Positions 1 to 9,846 of a DNA stretch of 64,000 nucleotides are shown here, piece by piece. Each line of letters starts with the position of its first letter. Position 1 is the first letter of the stretch. The notes beneath the pieces are model-generated. The model worked only from the letters and a program-made list of their open reading frames with translations. It searched no databases and was not told the origin of the DNA. The position numbers were made by a program, and so were the translations under genes. Source of the stretch: Nocardioides panzhihuensis (GTDB lineage Bacteria > Actinomycetota > Actinomycetes > Propionibacteriales > Nocardioidaceae). The stretch is taken from assembly GCF_013408335.1 (NCBI RefSeq), contig NZ_JACBZR010000001.1, forward strand, positions 2,046,001 through 2,110,000, in the 5' to 3' direction.

Positions 1-749
1 TCGAGGTCGATGAGCCACGACCCCTTGAGCTGGTTGGCCTCGGAGAAGGAGTAGGCGAGCGGGGAACCGCTGTAGCGCACGGTCTCGGTGATCGTGTGGC
101 GGCCGTGGAGGTGACCGAGAGCGGCGTAGGAGATGTCCTCGAAGAGGCTGGCCGGCACCATCGACACACCACCGACGGAGATGTCGCGCTCGGAGTCGGA
201 CGGCTCCGCCCCGGTGACGAAGGCGTGGGCCATCACCACGCTGCGGCCGCCTCTGCCTTCGAGGTCGGCGCGGACCCGGCGCATGGCCTCTCCGAGCGCT
301 GCCTGGTGGGAGCGGGACTCCAGTCGCCACGACGCCTTGGCTGCGTCTGGGTCGAGGTAGGGGAGACCGTAGAAGGCGACCTCGCCGTTCTCGTCGGGAA
401 GCATCACCGGGCGGCCGACTCCGGCCAGGTCGGTGCGGATGAAGATGCCGGCGGCGTCGATGAGCTCGGAGCCGAAGCCGAGTCGCTGGGCCGAGTCGTG
501 GTTGCCGCTGGTGATGACGACCTTCGCACGCGAGGCCGCAAGCCGCGAGAGCGCCTCGGAGGCGAGCCGCACCGCGTCGACCTGCGGAAGCGCACGGTCG
601 TAGATGTCGCCGGAGACGCACACCACGTCGACGTTCCCCTGCTCCACGACGGAGAGGAGATGGTCGACGTACGCCGCCTGGTGCCCGAGCATGCCCTCCC
701 GGTGGAAGGACCGGCCCAGGTGCCAGTCGGAGGTGTGCAGGATCCGCAT
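1..749 (-). CDS. sbcD: Exonuclease SbcD-like metallophosphoesterase (C-terminus beyond window)
   Basis: N-terminal part (about 249 residues) of a calcineurin-like phosphoesterase of the SbcD/Mre11 type, the nuclease half of the SbcCD double-strand-break and hairpin processing complex. All metal-binding motifs appear in order: SDWHLG near residues 7-12, SGDIYDR, SGNHDS, an AHAF segment and GHLHG. The ATG at 749 opens directly on the typical MRILHTSDWHLG start. The gene runs off the left edge, so the C-terminal cap region and any sbcC partner, which usually follows downstream, cannot be seen. Confidence 0.9.
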   Translation of the reverse strand, partial: MRILHTSDWHLGRSFHREGMLGHQAAYVDHLLSVVEQGNVDVVCVSGDIYDRALPQVDAVRLASEALSRLAASRAKVVITSGNHDSAQRLGFGSELIDAAGIFIRTDLAGVGRPVMLPDENGEVAFYGLPYLDPDAAKASWRLESRSHQAALGEAMRRVRADLEGRGGRSVVMAHAFVTGAEPSDSERDISVGGVSMVPASLFEDISYAALGHLHGRHTITETVRYSGSPLAYSFSEANQLKGSWLIDL

Positions 750-787
750 GTAACGAAAACTATCGGTGACCACGGACATTCGAGCCT

Positions 788-814
788 GCGACCCGCGACG
801 AGGTCGCGGGTCGC
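788..814. terminator. Hairpin downstream of pepN
   Basis: A perfect 12-bp stem (arms 788-799 and 803-814) with a 3-base loop lies between the pepN stop and the sbcD start. No T-run follows on either strand, so it may be a weak or factor-assisted terminator, or an mRNA 3' end stabiliser. Confidence 0.4.
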
Positions 815-830
815 GGTGCTCGTGCCCGTC

Positions 831-3308
<2,478 letters not shown>

Positions 3309-3345
3309 GTCGCACAGGCTAACCGGCGGATGGCACTCTTTGCCC

Positions 3346-3780
3346 ATGACTGACTCTGCTGCAGACCTGCGCTCGGTATCTCTGGAGAAGATCGGCGAGC
3401 ACCGCTTCCGCGCGACCAACTCCCGCGGAGGCACGTTGGTGCTCGGCCACGGGGAGGACCCCGACTTCACGCCGGTCGAGATGCTCCTCGCGGCCCTCGC
3501 CGGCTGCAGCGCGCTGGACGTCGACTTCATCACCGGCAAGCGGTCGCCGATGGAGGCCTTCGAGGCCCTCGCCGCGGCCACCAAGATCCGCGACGAGAAG
3601 GGAAACCGCCTGGTCGACATCTCGGTCACCTTCGACATCACCTTCCCCGAGGGCGAGGCCGGCGATGCCGCCCGCAAGGTCCTCCCGGACGCGATCAAGA
3701 AGTCCGAGACCCGGCTGTGCACCGTCGGCCGCACCGTCTCCGTCGGCACCCCCGTGACTTACGCCGAGGGCGACCTCTAA
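3346..3780 (+). CDS. OsmC/Ohr-family peroxiredoxin-like protein
   Basis: OsmC-fold protein of 144 residues, a family of thiol-dependent hydroperoxide reductases. The two family cysteines are present: C54 in the AGCSALDV helix and C125 in RLCTVGRTV. The ATG at 3346 is chosen because upstream codons in this frame overlap the divergent pepN start. The YhfA-like subgroup is favoured over Ohr because of its short N-terminus; this is inference. The gene is followed at once by the 21-bp-periodic repeat array that separates it from the convergent queA-like gene. Confidence 0.85.
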   Translation: MTDSAADLRSVSLEKIGEHRFRATNSRGGTLVLGHGEDPDFTPVEMLLAALAGCSALDVDFITGKRSPMEAFEALAAATKIRDEKGNRLVDISVTFDITFPEGEAGDAARKVLPDAIKKSETRLCTVGRTVSVGTPVTYAEGDL

Positions 3781-3783
3781 CCC

Positions 3784-3876
3784 GTCGAGACGTCACCCCC
3801 GTCGGCCGAGACGTCACTTCGGTCGGCCGAGATGGCACGTACGTGACGCCTCGCCCGACGTACGTGACGTCTCGGC
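3784..3876. repeat. Inverted array of 13-bp units at 21-bp period (array 1)
   Basis: Forward units close to GCCGAGACGTCAC begin at 3784, 3805 and 3826, and inverted units (GTGACGYCTCGSC) begin at 3843 and 3864. The period is exactly 21 bp within each arm, with 8-bp spacers ending in GTCG or starting CGAC, and a 4-bp centre GTAC. The last unit ends 3 bp before the stop of the convergent queA-like gene. The same design recurs at 6174-6287 and inside kdd at 63165-63277. It can fold as one long imperfect hairpin, so it could end transcription in both directions, but the strict helical phasing also suits protein binding. Function unknown. Confidence 0.85.
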
Positions 3877-3878
3877 GC

Positions 3879-4940
3879 TCAGGGGAGCAGGAGGGCGGAG
3901 TCGCCGAACTCGTGCCACAGGTAGTCCCCGGCGACAGCGGCGTCGTAGGCAGCCTGGGCTAGCTCAGGGCCGGCGACGGCCTCGACGAGCAGCAGGTGGC
4001 TGGCCTGTGGGTCGTGCCAGCCGGTGATCAGCCCGTTGACGACGTACGGCGGGTTGGCGGGGGTGATGACCCGGTCGGTCCAGCCGCTCGCCGCCTTGAC
4101 CGCTCCGGTCGCCGGGACGACCGCCGACTCCAGGGCCCGGGTGACGGTGGTGCCGGCCGCGACGATGCGGCCGCCGGCGTACCTGGTCTGCTCGACCAGC
4201 CGGGCCGTGGTCTCGGAGACCTCGAACCACTCCGCGCCGGGGGCCTCGCCCGCCTCCTGGGAAGAGACGCCGGTGTGCAGGGTGACCGGTGCGACCTGGA
4301 TGCCGTGCGTGACGAGCTCGGTGACCAGCGGATGGGTGAACGGGCGGGCGGCCGAGGGCATCTCGGCGCTCCCGGGGCGGTGCCCGAAGACCGTCTGGTA
4401 GGCGTCGAGCGGGTAGCGCCGGTCGAGATAGCCGTACGCAATCGGGCGGCCCGCCCGCTCGAGCTCGGCGGTCACGTCGCCGGTGACGTCGGCGCGCCAC
4501 AGCCGGTTGCCCAGCCCGGTGGGGGAGGAGGCGCGGCCGCCGGGGTAGGGCTCGGCCAGCGTGACCCGGAGGCCGGCGGTCACGACGACATCACCCTCGG
4601 CCGCGTCGAGCACGGCCCGCGAGGCGTCCGGCGCGGAGCGGATCTCCACGACCCAGCCGGTGTCGAGGCGCTGGGCGAGGTGGAGGACGACCCGGCCGCG
4701 CCCGATGAGGTCGGCGTCGAGCTGACGCGCCTCGGTCACCGAGTCGTTGACCACGACCAGGTCACCGGGGGAGAGGTGGCCGGCCAGGTCGTGGAACCGG
4801 GAGTGTCGTACGCCGCCCGGTGACGCCACGAGCAGGCGCACGCCGTCGCGTTCGAGGCCGCGCCATTCCGCTGGTGCGGGAGCGGTGGTGCCGTCGGGGA
4901 AGGGGAACGTGGTGGTCGGTCGTTCGGCGAGCATCGTCAT
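3879..4940 (-). CDS. QueA-like S-adenosylmethionine:tRNA ribosyltransferase-isomerase family protein
   Basis: Protein of 353 residues with QueA-family order: an N-terminal barrel segment with VVVNDSVTEARQ, a middle YPLDAYQTVFG segment, HTGVSS, and a C-terminal RIVAAGTTVTRALES block. True QueA transfers the ribose of SAM to preQ1 in tRNA during queuosine synthesis. Here the usual segment after YQTV (GSVAAPTAGLHFT-like) is replaced by GSAEMPSAARPFTH, and no other queuosine gene is in the window, so the substrate is uncertain. Its ATG overlaps the stop of the upstream SDR gene by 4 bases, which implies co-translation from the promoter at the SoxR box. Confidence 0.8.
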   Translation of the reverse strand: MTMLAERPTTTFPFPDGTTAPAPAEWRGLERDGVRLLVASPGGVRHSRFHDLAGHLSPGDLVVVNDSVTEARQLDADLIGRGRVVLHLAQRLDTGWVVEIRSAPDASRAVLDAAEGDVVVTAGLRVTLAEPYPGGRASSPTGLGNRLWRADVTGDVTAELERAGRPIAYGYLDRRYPLDAYQTVFGHRPGSAEMPSAARPFTHPLVTELVTHGIQVAPVTLHTGVSSQEAGEAPGAEWFEVSETTARLVEQTRYAGGRIVAAGTTVTRALESAVVPATGAVKAASGWTDRVITPANPPYVVNGLITGWHDPQASHLLLVEAVAGPELAQAAYDAAVAGDYLWHEFGDSALLLP

Positions 4941-5635
4941 CGGACTACTCCTACGGGTGCGAGATCGGTGGCGCGGTAGCGCCCTGTGGGCTCGTCGCCG
5001 GAGAGCAACGCGAGCAGGTGCGGAACGACCGATTCCGGGAGGGGACGGTCGGAGATGTCCTCACCGGGGAAGGCGGCCTGGTGCATGGCTGTGCGCATGT
5101 CACCGGGGTCGACGGTGTACGCGCGGATCCCGTTCTCCTCGCCGAGGGTCAGGATCAGGTGATCGAGCGCGGCCTTGCTCGCGGCATACGTTCCCCAGGT
5201 CGGGTAGTGCTCGACCGCCGCGTCGCTCGAGATTCCCACGAGCGTGCCGCCCGAGGCGATCAGGTAGGGGAGGAGCCGCTGGGTGAGCGAGAGCGGCGCG
5301 AGCAGGTTCGTCTCGAGCACGCGCGAGAGGTCGCCCTCGGAGACCTCGGCGAGCGGGAGCATCGGACCGAGGTCGCTGGCGTTGTGCACGAGCAGGTCGA
5401 GACGCCCGTGCCGCGCCACGGCGGCGGCGATGGCGTCCTGGTGATCCTGGTCTCGGACGTCGCCGGCCAGGGTCGTCACCCGCGGCCGGTCGGGCAGCGC
5501 GGCGTGGAGGCGGTCGGCGTCGCGGGCGTCGGTGACGACGTTCCACGACCGGTCGAGGAGTGTCTCGGCGAGGGCGAGCCCCAGCCCTGCGGAGCCGCCG
5601 GTGATGACTGCTACTTCGTTGTGTGATCTGTTCAT
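4937..5635 (-). CDS. Short-chain dehydrogenase/reductase
   Basis: Classical SDR of 232 residues: Rossmann glycine motif in VAVITGGSAGLG near the N-terminus, an NAS-type segment, catalytic Ser in GISSDAA and YAASK as the YxxxK motif. The substrate cannot be told. The ATG at 5635 (MNRSHNEV) is preferred; another ATG at 5647 lies almost against the SoxR box. It is divergent from soxR across that box and its stop overlaps the queA-like start, so it probably belongs to the SoxR regulon (inference). Confidence 0.85.
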   Translation of the reverse strand: MNRSHNEVAVITGGSAGLGLALAETLLDRSWNVVTDARDADRLHAALPDRPRVTTLAGDVRDQDHQDAIAAAVARHGRLDLLVHNASDLGPMLPLAEVSEGDLSRVLETNLLAPLSLTQRLLPYLIASGGTLVGISSDAAVEHYPTWGTYAASKAALDHLILTLGEENGIRAYTVDPGDMRTAMHQAAFPGEDISDRPLPESVVPHLLALLSGDEPTGRYRATDLAPVGVVR

Positions 5636-5651
5636 GCTCGCTAGCATTCAA

Positions 5652-5669
5652 CCTAAAGTGAACTTGAGA
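5652..5669. promoter_or_regulatory. SoxR box between SDR and soxR
   Basis: CCTAAAGTGAACTTGAGA matches 15 of 18 positions of the classical SoxR operator CCTCAAGTTAACTTGAGG. It lies between the divergent SDR gene (start 5635) and soxR (start 5697), where it could control both by the DNA-distortion mechanism of MerR-type regulators. Confidence 0.85.
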
Positions 5670-5696
5670 TCAAGGGCTGCGACAGAAAAGAGTGAC

Positions 5697-6170
5697 ATGA
5701 ACACCCACGACCTGCTCACGATGGGCGAGGTGACCCGGCGAAGCGGCTACGCGGCCTCCGCGGTGCGCTACTACGAGAGCCAGGGCCTGATCCGGGCGGA
5801 GCGATCGTCCGGGGGACAGCGCACGTTCGAGCGCAGCGTGCTGCGCCGGCTCGCGTTCATCAGGGCGGCCGCCAACGTCGGCCTGTCGCTGGAGGAGATC
5901 AGGACCGAGCTCGACTGTCTGCCGGGGGACCGAACCCCCACCAAGGCCGACTGGGCCCGGATGTCGAAGCACTGGCGGCGCCGCCTCGAGGAGCAGATCC
6001 ACGCTCTCGAGCGCCTCCGCGACAACCTCGACTCCTGCATCGGCTGCGGCTGCCTCTCCCTGCAGCGCTGCCGCATCTCCAACCCCGACGATGCCGCAGC
6101 TGCCCAGAGCGCCGGTGCCGCGTACCTCCCCAAGGTCCTGCGCCGCGACCCACCCCGCCGCCGCCCCTGA
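5697..6170 (+). CDS. soxR: Redox-sensing transcriptional activator SoxR
   Basis: MerR-family regulator of 157 residues. The N-terminal winged helix-turn-helix (TMGEVTRRSGYAASAVRYYE) is followed by a dimerisation helix and the SoxR-specific [2Fe-2S] ligand motif C-x2-C-x-C-x5-C at C114, C117, C119 and C125. In actinobacteria SoxR responds to redox-active compounds and switches on small sets of oxidoreductase genes. The ATG at 5697 follows a short leader carrying the SoxR box, so autoregulation together with the divergent SDR/queA-like pair is likely. Confidence 0.93.
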   Translation: MNTHDLLTMGEVTRRSGYAASAVRYYESQGLIRAERSSGGQRTFERSVLRRLAFIRAAANVGLSLEEIRTELDCLPGDRTPTKADWARMSKHWRRRLEEQIHALERLRDNLDSCIGCGCLSLQRCRISNPDDAAAAQSAGAAYLPKVLRRDPPRRRP

Positions 6171-6173
6171 CCT

Positions 6174-6287
6174 GCCGAGGCGTCACCCCGGTCGTTCGAA
6201 ACGTCACTTTGGTCGTTCGAGTGGTCGCGTTCGTGCCATCTCGCACGACGTACGTGACGCCTCGGCCGACGGGAGTGACGCCTCGGC
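6174..6287. repeat. Inverted array of 13-bp units at 21-bp period (array 2)
   Basis: Forward units begin at 6174, 6195 and 6216 and inverted units at 6233, 6254 and 6275, all at an exact 21-bp period. The step from last forward to first inverted unit is 17 bp, identical to array 1. The spacer CGACGTAC at 6246-6253 is identical to that at 3856-3863. Read on the minus strand, its third unit has the GATGGCAC variant that is also the third unit of array 1, so the two elements are inverted relatives. Like array 1 it fills the gap between convergent genes (soxR and the cyclophilin gene). Confidence 0.85.
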
Positions 6288-6296
6288 AGGGTTTGG

Positions 6297-7031
6297 TCAG
6301 CCGACGGTGATCGTCTCGAACTCGACCGGCTTCTTGGGGGCGCCGGTGCCGTCGGCGCCGGCCTCGGCCACGCCCGCCTCGCCGACCTCCTGGAGGGCCT
6401 TGATGGCCGCTTCGTCGAGCGTGCCGAAGACGGTGTAGGAGGGCGGGAGCTGGGTGTCGCCGAAGACCATGAAGAACTGGCTGCCACCGGTGTTGGGCTG
6501 GCCGGTGTTGGCCATCGCGAGGGTGCCGGCGGGGAACGTGTCGCTCTCCTCGAACTCGTCGGGGATCGTGTAGCCCGGGCCGCCGGTGCCCTGGCCGGTC
6601 GGGTCGCCGCACTGCAGCAGCTCGAAGCCGGGGTTGGCGCCGAGGCGGTGGCAGCTGGTGCCGTCGTAGTAGTCCTGCGAGGCCAGCGACAGGAACGAGT
6701 TGACGGTGCAGGGCGCCTTGTCGGCGTCGAGGGTGACCGCGAGCGGGCCGACGGAGGTGTTGATCGTCGCGGCGACCTTGCCGGTGTACTGCGCGGACTT
6801 CTCCGGCGCGTCCACCTCCTTCGAGGCCCCCATCGGGTCTTCGACGTAGTCGCAGCTGGTGGTGCCCGGCTTCACGATCGACTTCCAGTCGCTCGACTCG
6901 CTCGACTTCGGGCCCTTGCTCTCCTTCGCGTCACCTGAGCCGGGGGAGTCGCTGGAGGAGTCCGACCCGCAGGCGGAGAGCGTCAGGAGCAGGGCAGCGG
7001 CGGCAGTGGCCGAGAGCATATGAGTCAGCAT
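6297..7031 (-). CDS. Cyclophilin-type peptidyl-prolyl isomerase, lipoprotein
   Basis: Protein of 244 residues with a lipoprotein signal peptide: hydrophobic stretch then lipobox LSAC with the lipidated Cys at residue 21, then a Ser/Asp-rich linker. The C-terminal two thirds is a cyclophilin domain (TSCHRLGANPGF, GGPGYTIPDEFEE, FFMVFGDTQLPPSYTVFGTL). The role is folding of secreted proteins at the outer face of the membrane. A second Met at residue 5 is an equally possible start. Confidence 0.88.
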   Translation of the reverse strand: MLTHMLSATAAAALLLTLSACGSDSSSDSPGSGDAKESKGPKSSESSDWKSIVKPGTTSCDYVEDPMGASKEVDAPEKSAQYTGKVAATINTSVGPLAVTLDADKAPCTVNSFLSLASQDYYDGTSCHRLGANPGFELLQCGDPTGQGTGGPGYTIPDEFEESDTFPAGTLAMANTGQPNTGGSQFFMVFGDTQLPPSYTVFGTLDEAAIKALQEVGEAGVAEAGADGTGAPKKPVEFETITVG

Positions 7032-7214
7032 GCCCAGATGCTAGGGGAGCCGTCCGAACCCACTCGCGACCGACCCCGCGTGGCTATGCCACACTCTCGT
7101 CTCCAGCATCGGTGCAACGCACTATCGCACACCTTCGTTGCTGGCCGCGATACTGCACCAGCCTCGGCTTGACCACAACGCCAAGACAGGAGAGGGCTGG
7201 GCTAGCATCCAGCC

Positions 7215-7685
7215 GTGCCAGTGCTTTCCCTGCGTTTCGAGCTCGACGACCTGACCCGGCCCGAGGTGATCCGGATCCTCGAGGACCATCTCGAGGACAT
7301 GTACGCGGTGACACCCGCCGAATCGGTGCACGCGCTCGACCTCGAGGCGCTGAAGGTGCCCGAGATCGCGTTCTGGTCGGCCTGGGACGAGACCGAGCTG
7401 GTCGGTTGCGGTGCGCTGAAGTCGCTCGGCGAAGGCGACTACGAGCTCAAGTCGATGCGCACCACGGCAGCGGCCCGAGGCCGCGGCGTCGCGACCGCGA
7501 TGCTGCGCCACCTGCTGGCCGAGGCCAGGTCACGGGGCGGCCGTCGAGTGCTCCTGGAGACCGGGACCGAAGACTTCTACGAACCGGCCCGGCGCCTCTA
7601 TGCAGGCAACGGCTTCACCGAACGCCCACCCTTCGGCAGCTACGTGCTCGACCCCAACTCGGTCTTCTTCGAGCTCTCGCTGTAG
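7215..7685 (+). CDS. GNAT-family N-acetyltransferase
   Basis: 156-residue GNAT protein. The acetyl-CoA binding loop is RGRGVATAML, preceded by the beta4 strand with ELKSMRT, and the C-terminal ARRLYAGNGFTERPPFGSY is typical of the PhnO/YjdJ-like group. The start is a GTG at 7215. The acceptor substrate is unknown. Its last 46 bases overlap the end of the convergent MauE-like gene. Confidence 0.85.
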   Translation: MPVLSLRFELDDLTRPEVIRILEDHLEDMYAVTPAESVHALDLEALKVPEIAFWSAWDETELVGCGALKSLGEGDYELKSMRTTAAARGRGVATAMLRHLLAEARSRGGRRVLLETGTEDFYEPARRLYAGNGFTERPPFGSYVLDPNSVFFELSL

Positions 7686-8167
7686 TCGTCGACCGACGGA
7701 GCGCCCCGCCGGAACAGCAGGTCGTCGAGGGCGAGCTTGGTGCGGCGGAGGACGATCAGGTAGACCGCGATCGCGAGCCAGCCCAGGTCCCGCAGGGTGT
7801 CGGCGAGGTAGGTGGGATCGGCCGAGGCGCCGCCACCGCCGAAGCAGCCGCAGTCGATGTTGAGCCCTTGCACCCACGCAGCGGTGATCCCGACGATGAA
7901 CGAGCACAGTCCGAGCGCCGTGGCCACCGCGGCCGTCCGGGTGAACAGTCCGAGGATGAGCAGCACCCCGAGCACGATCTCGGCGATCGGCATCGCGATG
8001 GCGTACGCAGGCGCGAGCTGCCAGGGCAGCAGCTGGTAGCCGCGGACCGCCTGCTCGGTGATCGCCGGCTCAGGCAGCTTGGCGACCCCGGCCGAGAGGA
8101 AGATGAAGCCGAGGTAGAGGCGGCCGGCGAGACCGATCCAGCCCAGCAGATCCGCACGGGTCCTCAT
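7640..8167 (-). CDS. MauE/DoxX-family redox membrane protein
   Basis: 175-residue membrane protein with four predicted hydrophobic segments. The motif GLNIDCGCFGGG after the third segment is characteristic of the MauE (methylamine utilisation) branch of the DoxX superfamily, thought to handle disulfide or quinone redox chemistry. The ATG at 8167 overlaps the stop of the upstream small membrane protein by 4 bases. No thioredoxin-like partner is adjacent. Confidence 0.82.
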   Translation of the reverse strand: MRTRADLLGWIGLAGRLYLGFIFLSAGVAKLPEPAITEQAVRGYQLLPWQLAPAYAIAMPIAEIVLGVLLILGLFTRTAAVATALGLCSFIVGITAAWVQGLNIDCGCFGGGGASADPTYLADTLRDLGWLAIAVYLIVLRRTKLALDDLLFRRGAPSVDDYSESSKKTELGSST

Positions 8168-8355
8168 GAGAGCACCACCCAGGAGGTGCGAAGCACGCCG
8201 AGGACGACGAACGCCGCCACGACCGCGTATCCGGTCCACAGCAGCGGCGCCGGGGAGATCTCGTCCCGGATCTCACGCCGCACGAACCACACCCCGAGCG
8301 CGAGCACGGCCACGGAGACCGCGACCAGCCCGACGACGTACCAAACCTCGTTCAC
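8164..8355 (-). CDS. Small two-helix membrane protein, hypothetical
   Basis: 63 residues with two hydrophobic helices (about residues 5-25 and 40-60) separated by the charged loop VRREIRDEI. No family recognised. It is translationally coupled to the MauE-like gene through an ATGA overlap at 8164-8167, which suggests the two act together in the membrane. Confidence 0.65.
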   Translation of the reverse strand: MNEVWYVVGLVAVSVAVLALGVWFVRREIRDEISPAPLLWTGYAVVAAFVVLGVLRTSWVVLS

Positions 8356-8451
8356 CTGGCCAGCGTGCCACAGCCACGGCCTGCAACCACGGCCGAGACG
8401 CCCACCCTCAGCGCATCTTCAGGCTCCGAGGCGCCTTCTCAGGAACGATGC

Positions 8452-9732
8452 TCACGGTTGCAGCCACCAGGGGCTGGTGTAGGCGATGCCCAGGTCGTTG
8501 CAGGGGTGGCCGTCGGGACCCGGTGTCGCATTGGCCTGGCTCGGGTCGCTGACCCGCAGCAGCACCCAGTCGCCGTCGTCGTAGGAGACCGGCACCGTGG
8601 CCGAGACCGGGTCTCCGACGCGGAACGGCGCGACATCCGCCACGACCGGGACAGAGGGGCCCGGCCGCAGCACCTGTAGATGGAGCTCCCGGCCGCCCCA
8701 CTCATCGTCGCGGGCGAGATCGAGGGTGAACCGCATGTCGCCGCCACGTCCGGGGACCACCGAGCCCATCCGGTGCTCGACGCCGCCCAGCGTCGCCACG
8801 GCGTCGACGCGAAGCCCTGAGGTGCGGGTGGCGAAGAACCGCCGCGCCCGCATCGCCTCGAAGACCCCGCCGCGGTCGTGGGAGGAGACCCACAGCCCCG
8901 TACGCCCCTTGCCCTCCGGATGACCCCAGTCGGTGCCGTGCTCGTCGGTGACGCCGCTGATCCCGGTGCGCCAGCCGGCGTTGAGGCACTGGCACAGCGG
9001 CGAGGGCTTGCCGTCGGCGTACCCCTCGAAGAGGTAGTCGTCGCCGCGGTTGAACATCTCCAGCGACACCATCCGCTCGCGGGCGCGCGCGTCGAAGCGG
9101 AACCCCTGGAACCGGAACGGCTCTCGCCCGGGATGGTTGAACCCCGCGATCCCGTCGGACCCGCCGTCGATCAGCGGCGTGTCAGGGGAGCGCGCCAGCC
9201 AGTCGAAGAACGGTCGCATCGCGCCGACGTCGACGATGTCGGTGAAGTGCTCGGTGCCCCACACGTTGATGTGACCCAGCAACGGCTCCGACCACTCGAA
9301 CCCGCGGATGGCGGTGAAGGTGCCGTCCGCGTTGGCCGCGTCCGCCAGCTCACGGGTCCGCGCCCAGTCCGAGCGGGTGAGGCCCCCGAGCTGTTTGTAC
9401 GCCGGCGGGAGCAGCCCTGCCAGGGCGTCTCCCAGGATGTTGTCGGAGACGGTGGCATGGTCGGTGAGTGCCGCGACGTCGAGGCCGGCGCTGCGCATCG
9501 AGTCGAAGGCCAGATCGGGGTCGCCGTCGCCGTCGGACATCAGCGTGTGGTTGTGCAGGTCGGCGTGGACCAGCGTGGTCCCGTGGGAGAGCCGCGATGT
9601 CCGGCTCGCCCCGATGCCGGGGCGTGCGGTCGCCGATGCTGCCGCTCCCGTGAACGACGATGACATCGAGGCCATCAGGAGCCCGGCTCCTGCCGCCCCC
9701 AGCGCGGTACGTCTGGTCAGTGGCCGGGTCAT
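8452..9732 (-). CDS. CehA/McbA-family metallohydrolase (PHP domain), Tat-exported
   Basis: 426 residues. The N-terminus has a twin-arginine motif (PLTRRTALGAAGAG) and a hydrophobic stretch, so Tat export is expected. A PHP-type phosphoesterase core follows: HADLHNHTLMSDG, LTDHATVSDN, RGFEWSEP, GFNHPGREP and DEHGTDWG supply the metal-binding His and Asp residues. Relatives of this family hydrolyse carbamates or phosphoesters, but the substrate here is not evident. The ATG at 9732 is chosen because it puts the RR motif at the N-terminus. Confidence 0.82.
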   Translation of the reverse strand: MTRPLTRRTALGAAGAGLLMASMSSSFTGAAASATARPGIGASRTSRLSHGTTLVHADLHNHTLMSDGDGDPDLAFDSMRSAGLDVAALTDHATVSDNILGDALAGLLPPAYKQLGGLTRSDWARTRELADAANADGTFTAIRGFEWSEPLLGHINVWGTEHFTDIVDVGAMRPFFDWLARSPDTPLIDGGSDGIAGFNHPGREPFRFQGFRFDARARERMVSLEMFNRGDDYLFEGYADGKPSPLCQCLNAGWRTGISGVTDEHGTDWGHPEGKGRTGLWVSSHDRGGVFEAMRARRFFATRTSGLRVDAVATLGGVEHRMGSVVPGRGGDMRFTLDLARDDEWGGRELHLQVLRPGPSVPVVADVAPFRVGDPVSATVPVSYDDGDWVLLRVSDPSQANATPGPDGHPCNDLGIAYTSPWWLQP

Positions 9733-9846
9733 CGCCCGGCGGGTCCCTTGGTGGGGTTCATGTCCGAGGCACATGAACCTATTTGACGCAGATCTCGGCG
9801 GCGTACGAGAGGCTTTCAGCCCAAGGGCCGGTGAAGTCGGCGGGCG

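Noticed and set aside
3309..3749. N-terminal extension of pepN by about 147 codons
   Set aside because: The open frame continues but covers the whole osmC-like gene on the other strand and shows no M1-peptidase pattern; the GTG at 3308 gives the normal start.
3784..3876. CRISPR array
   Set aside because: Units are only 13 bp with 8-bp spacers and reverse orientation halfway; no cas genes.
9733..9774. Upstream start for the PHP-family hydrolase
   Set aside because: It would place 14 residues before the twin-arginine motif with no benefit; the ATG at 9732 gives a normal Tat signal.
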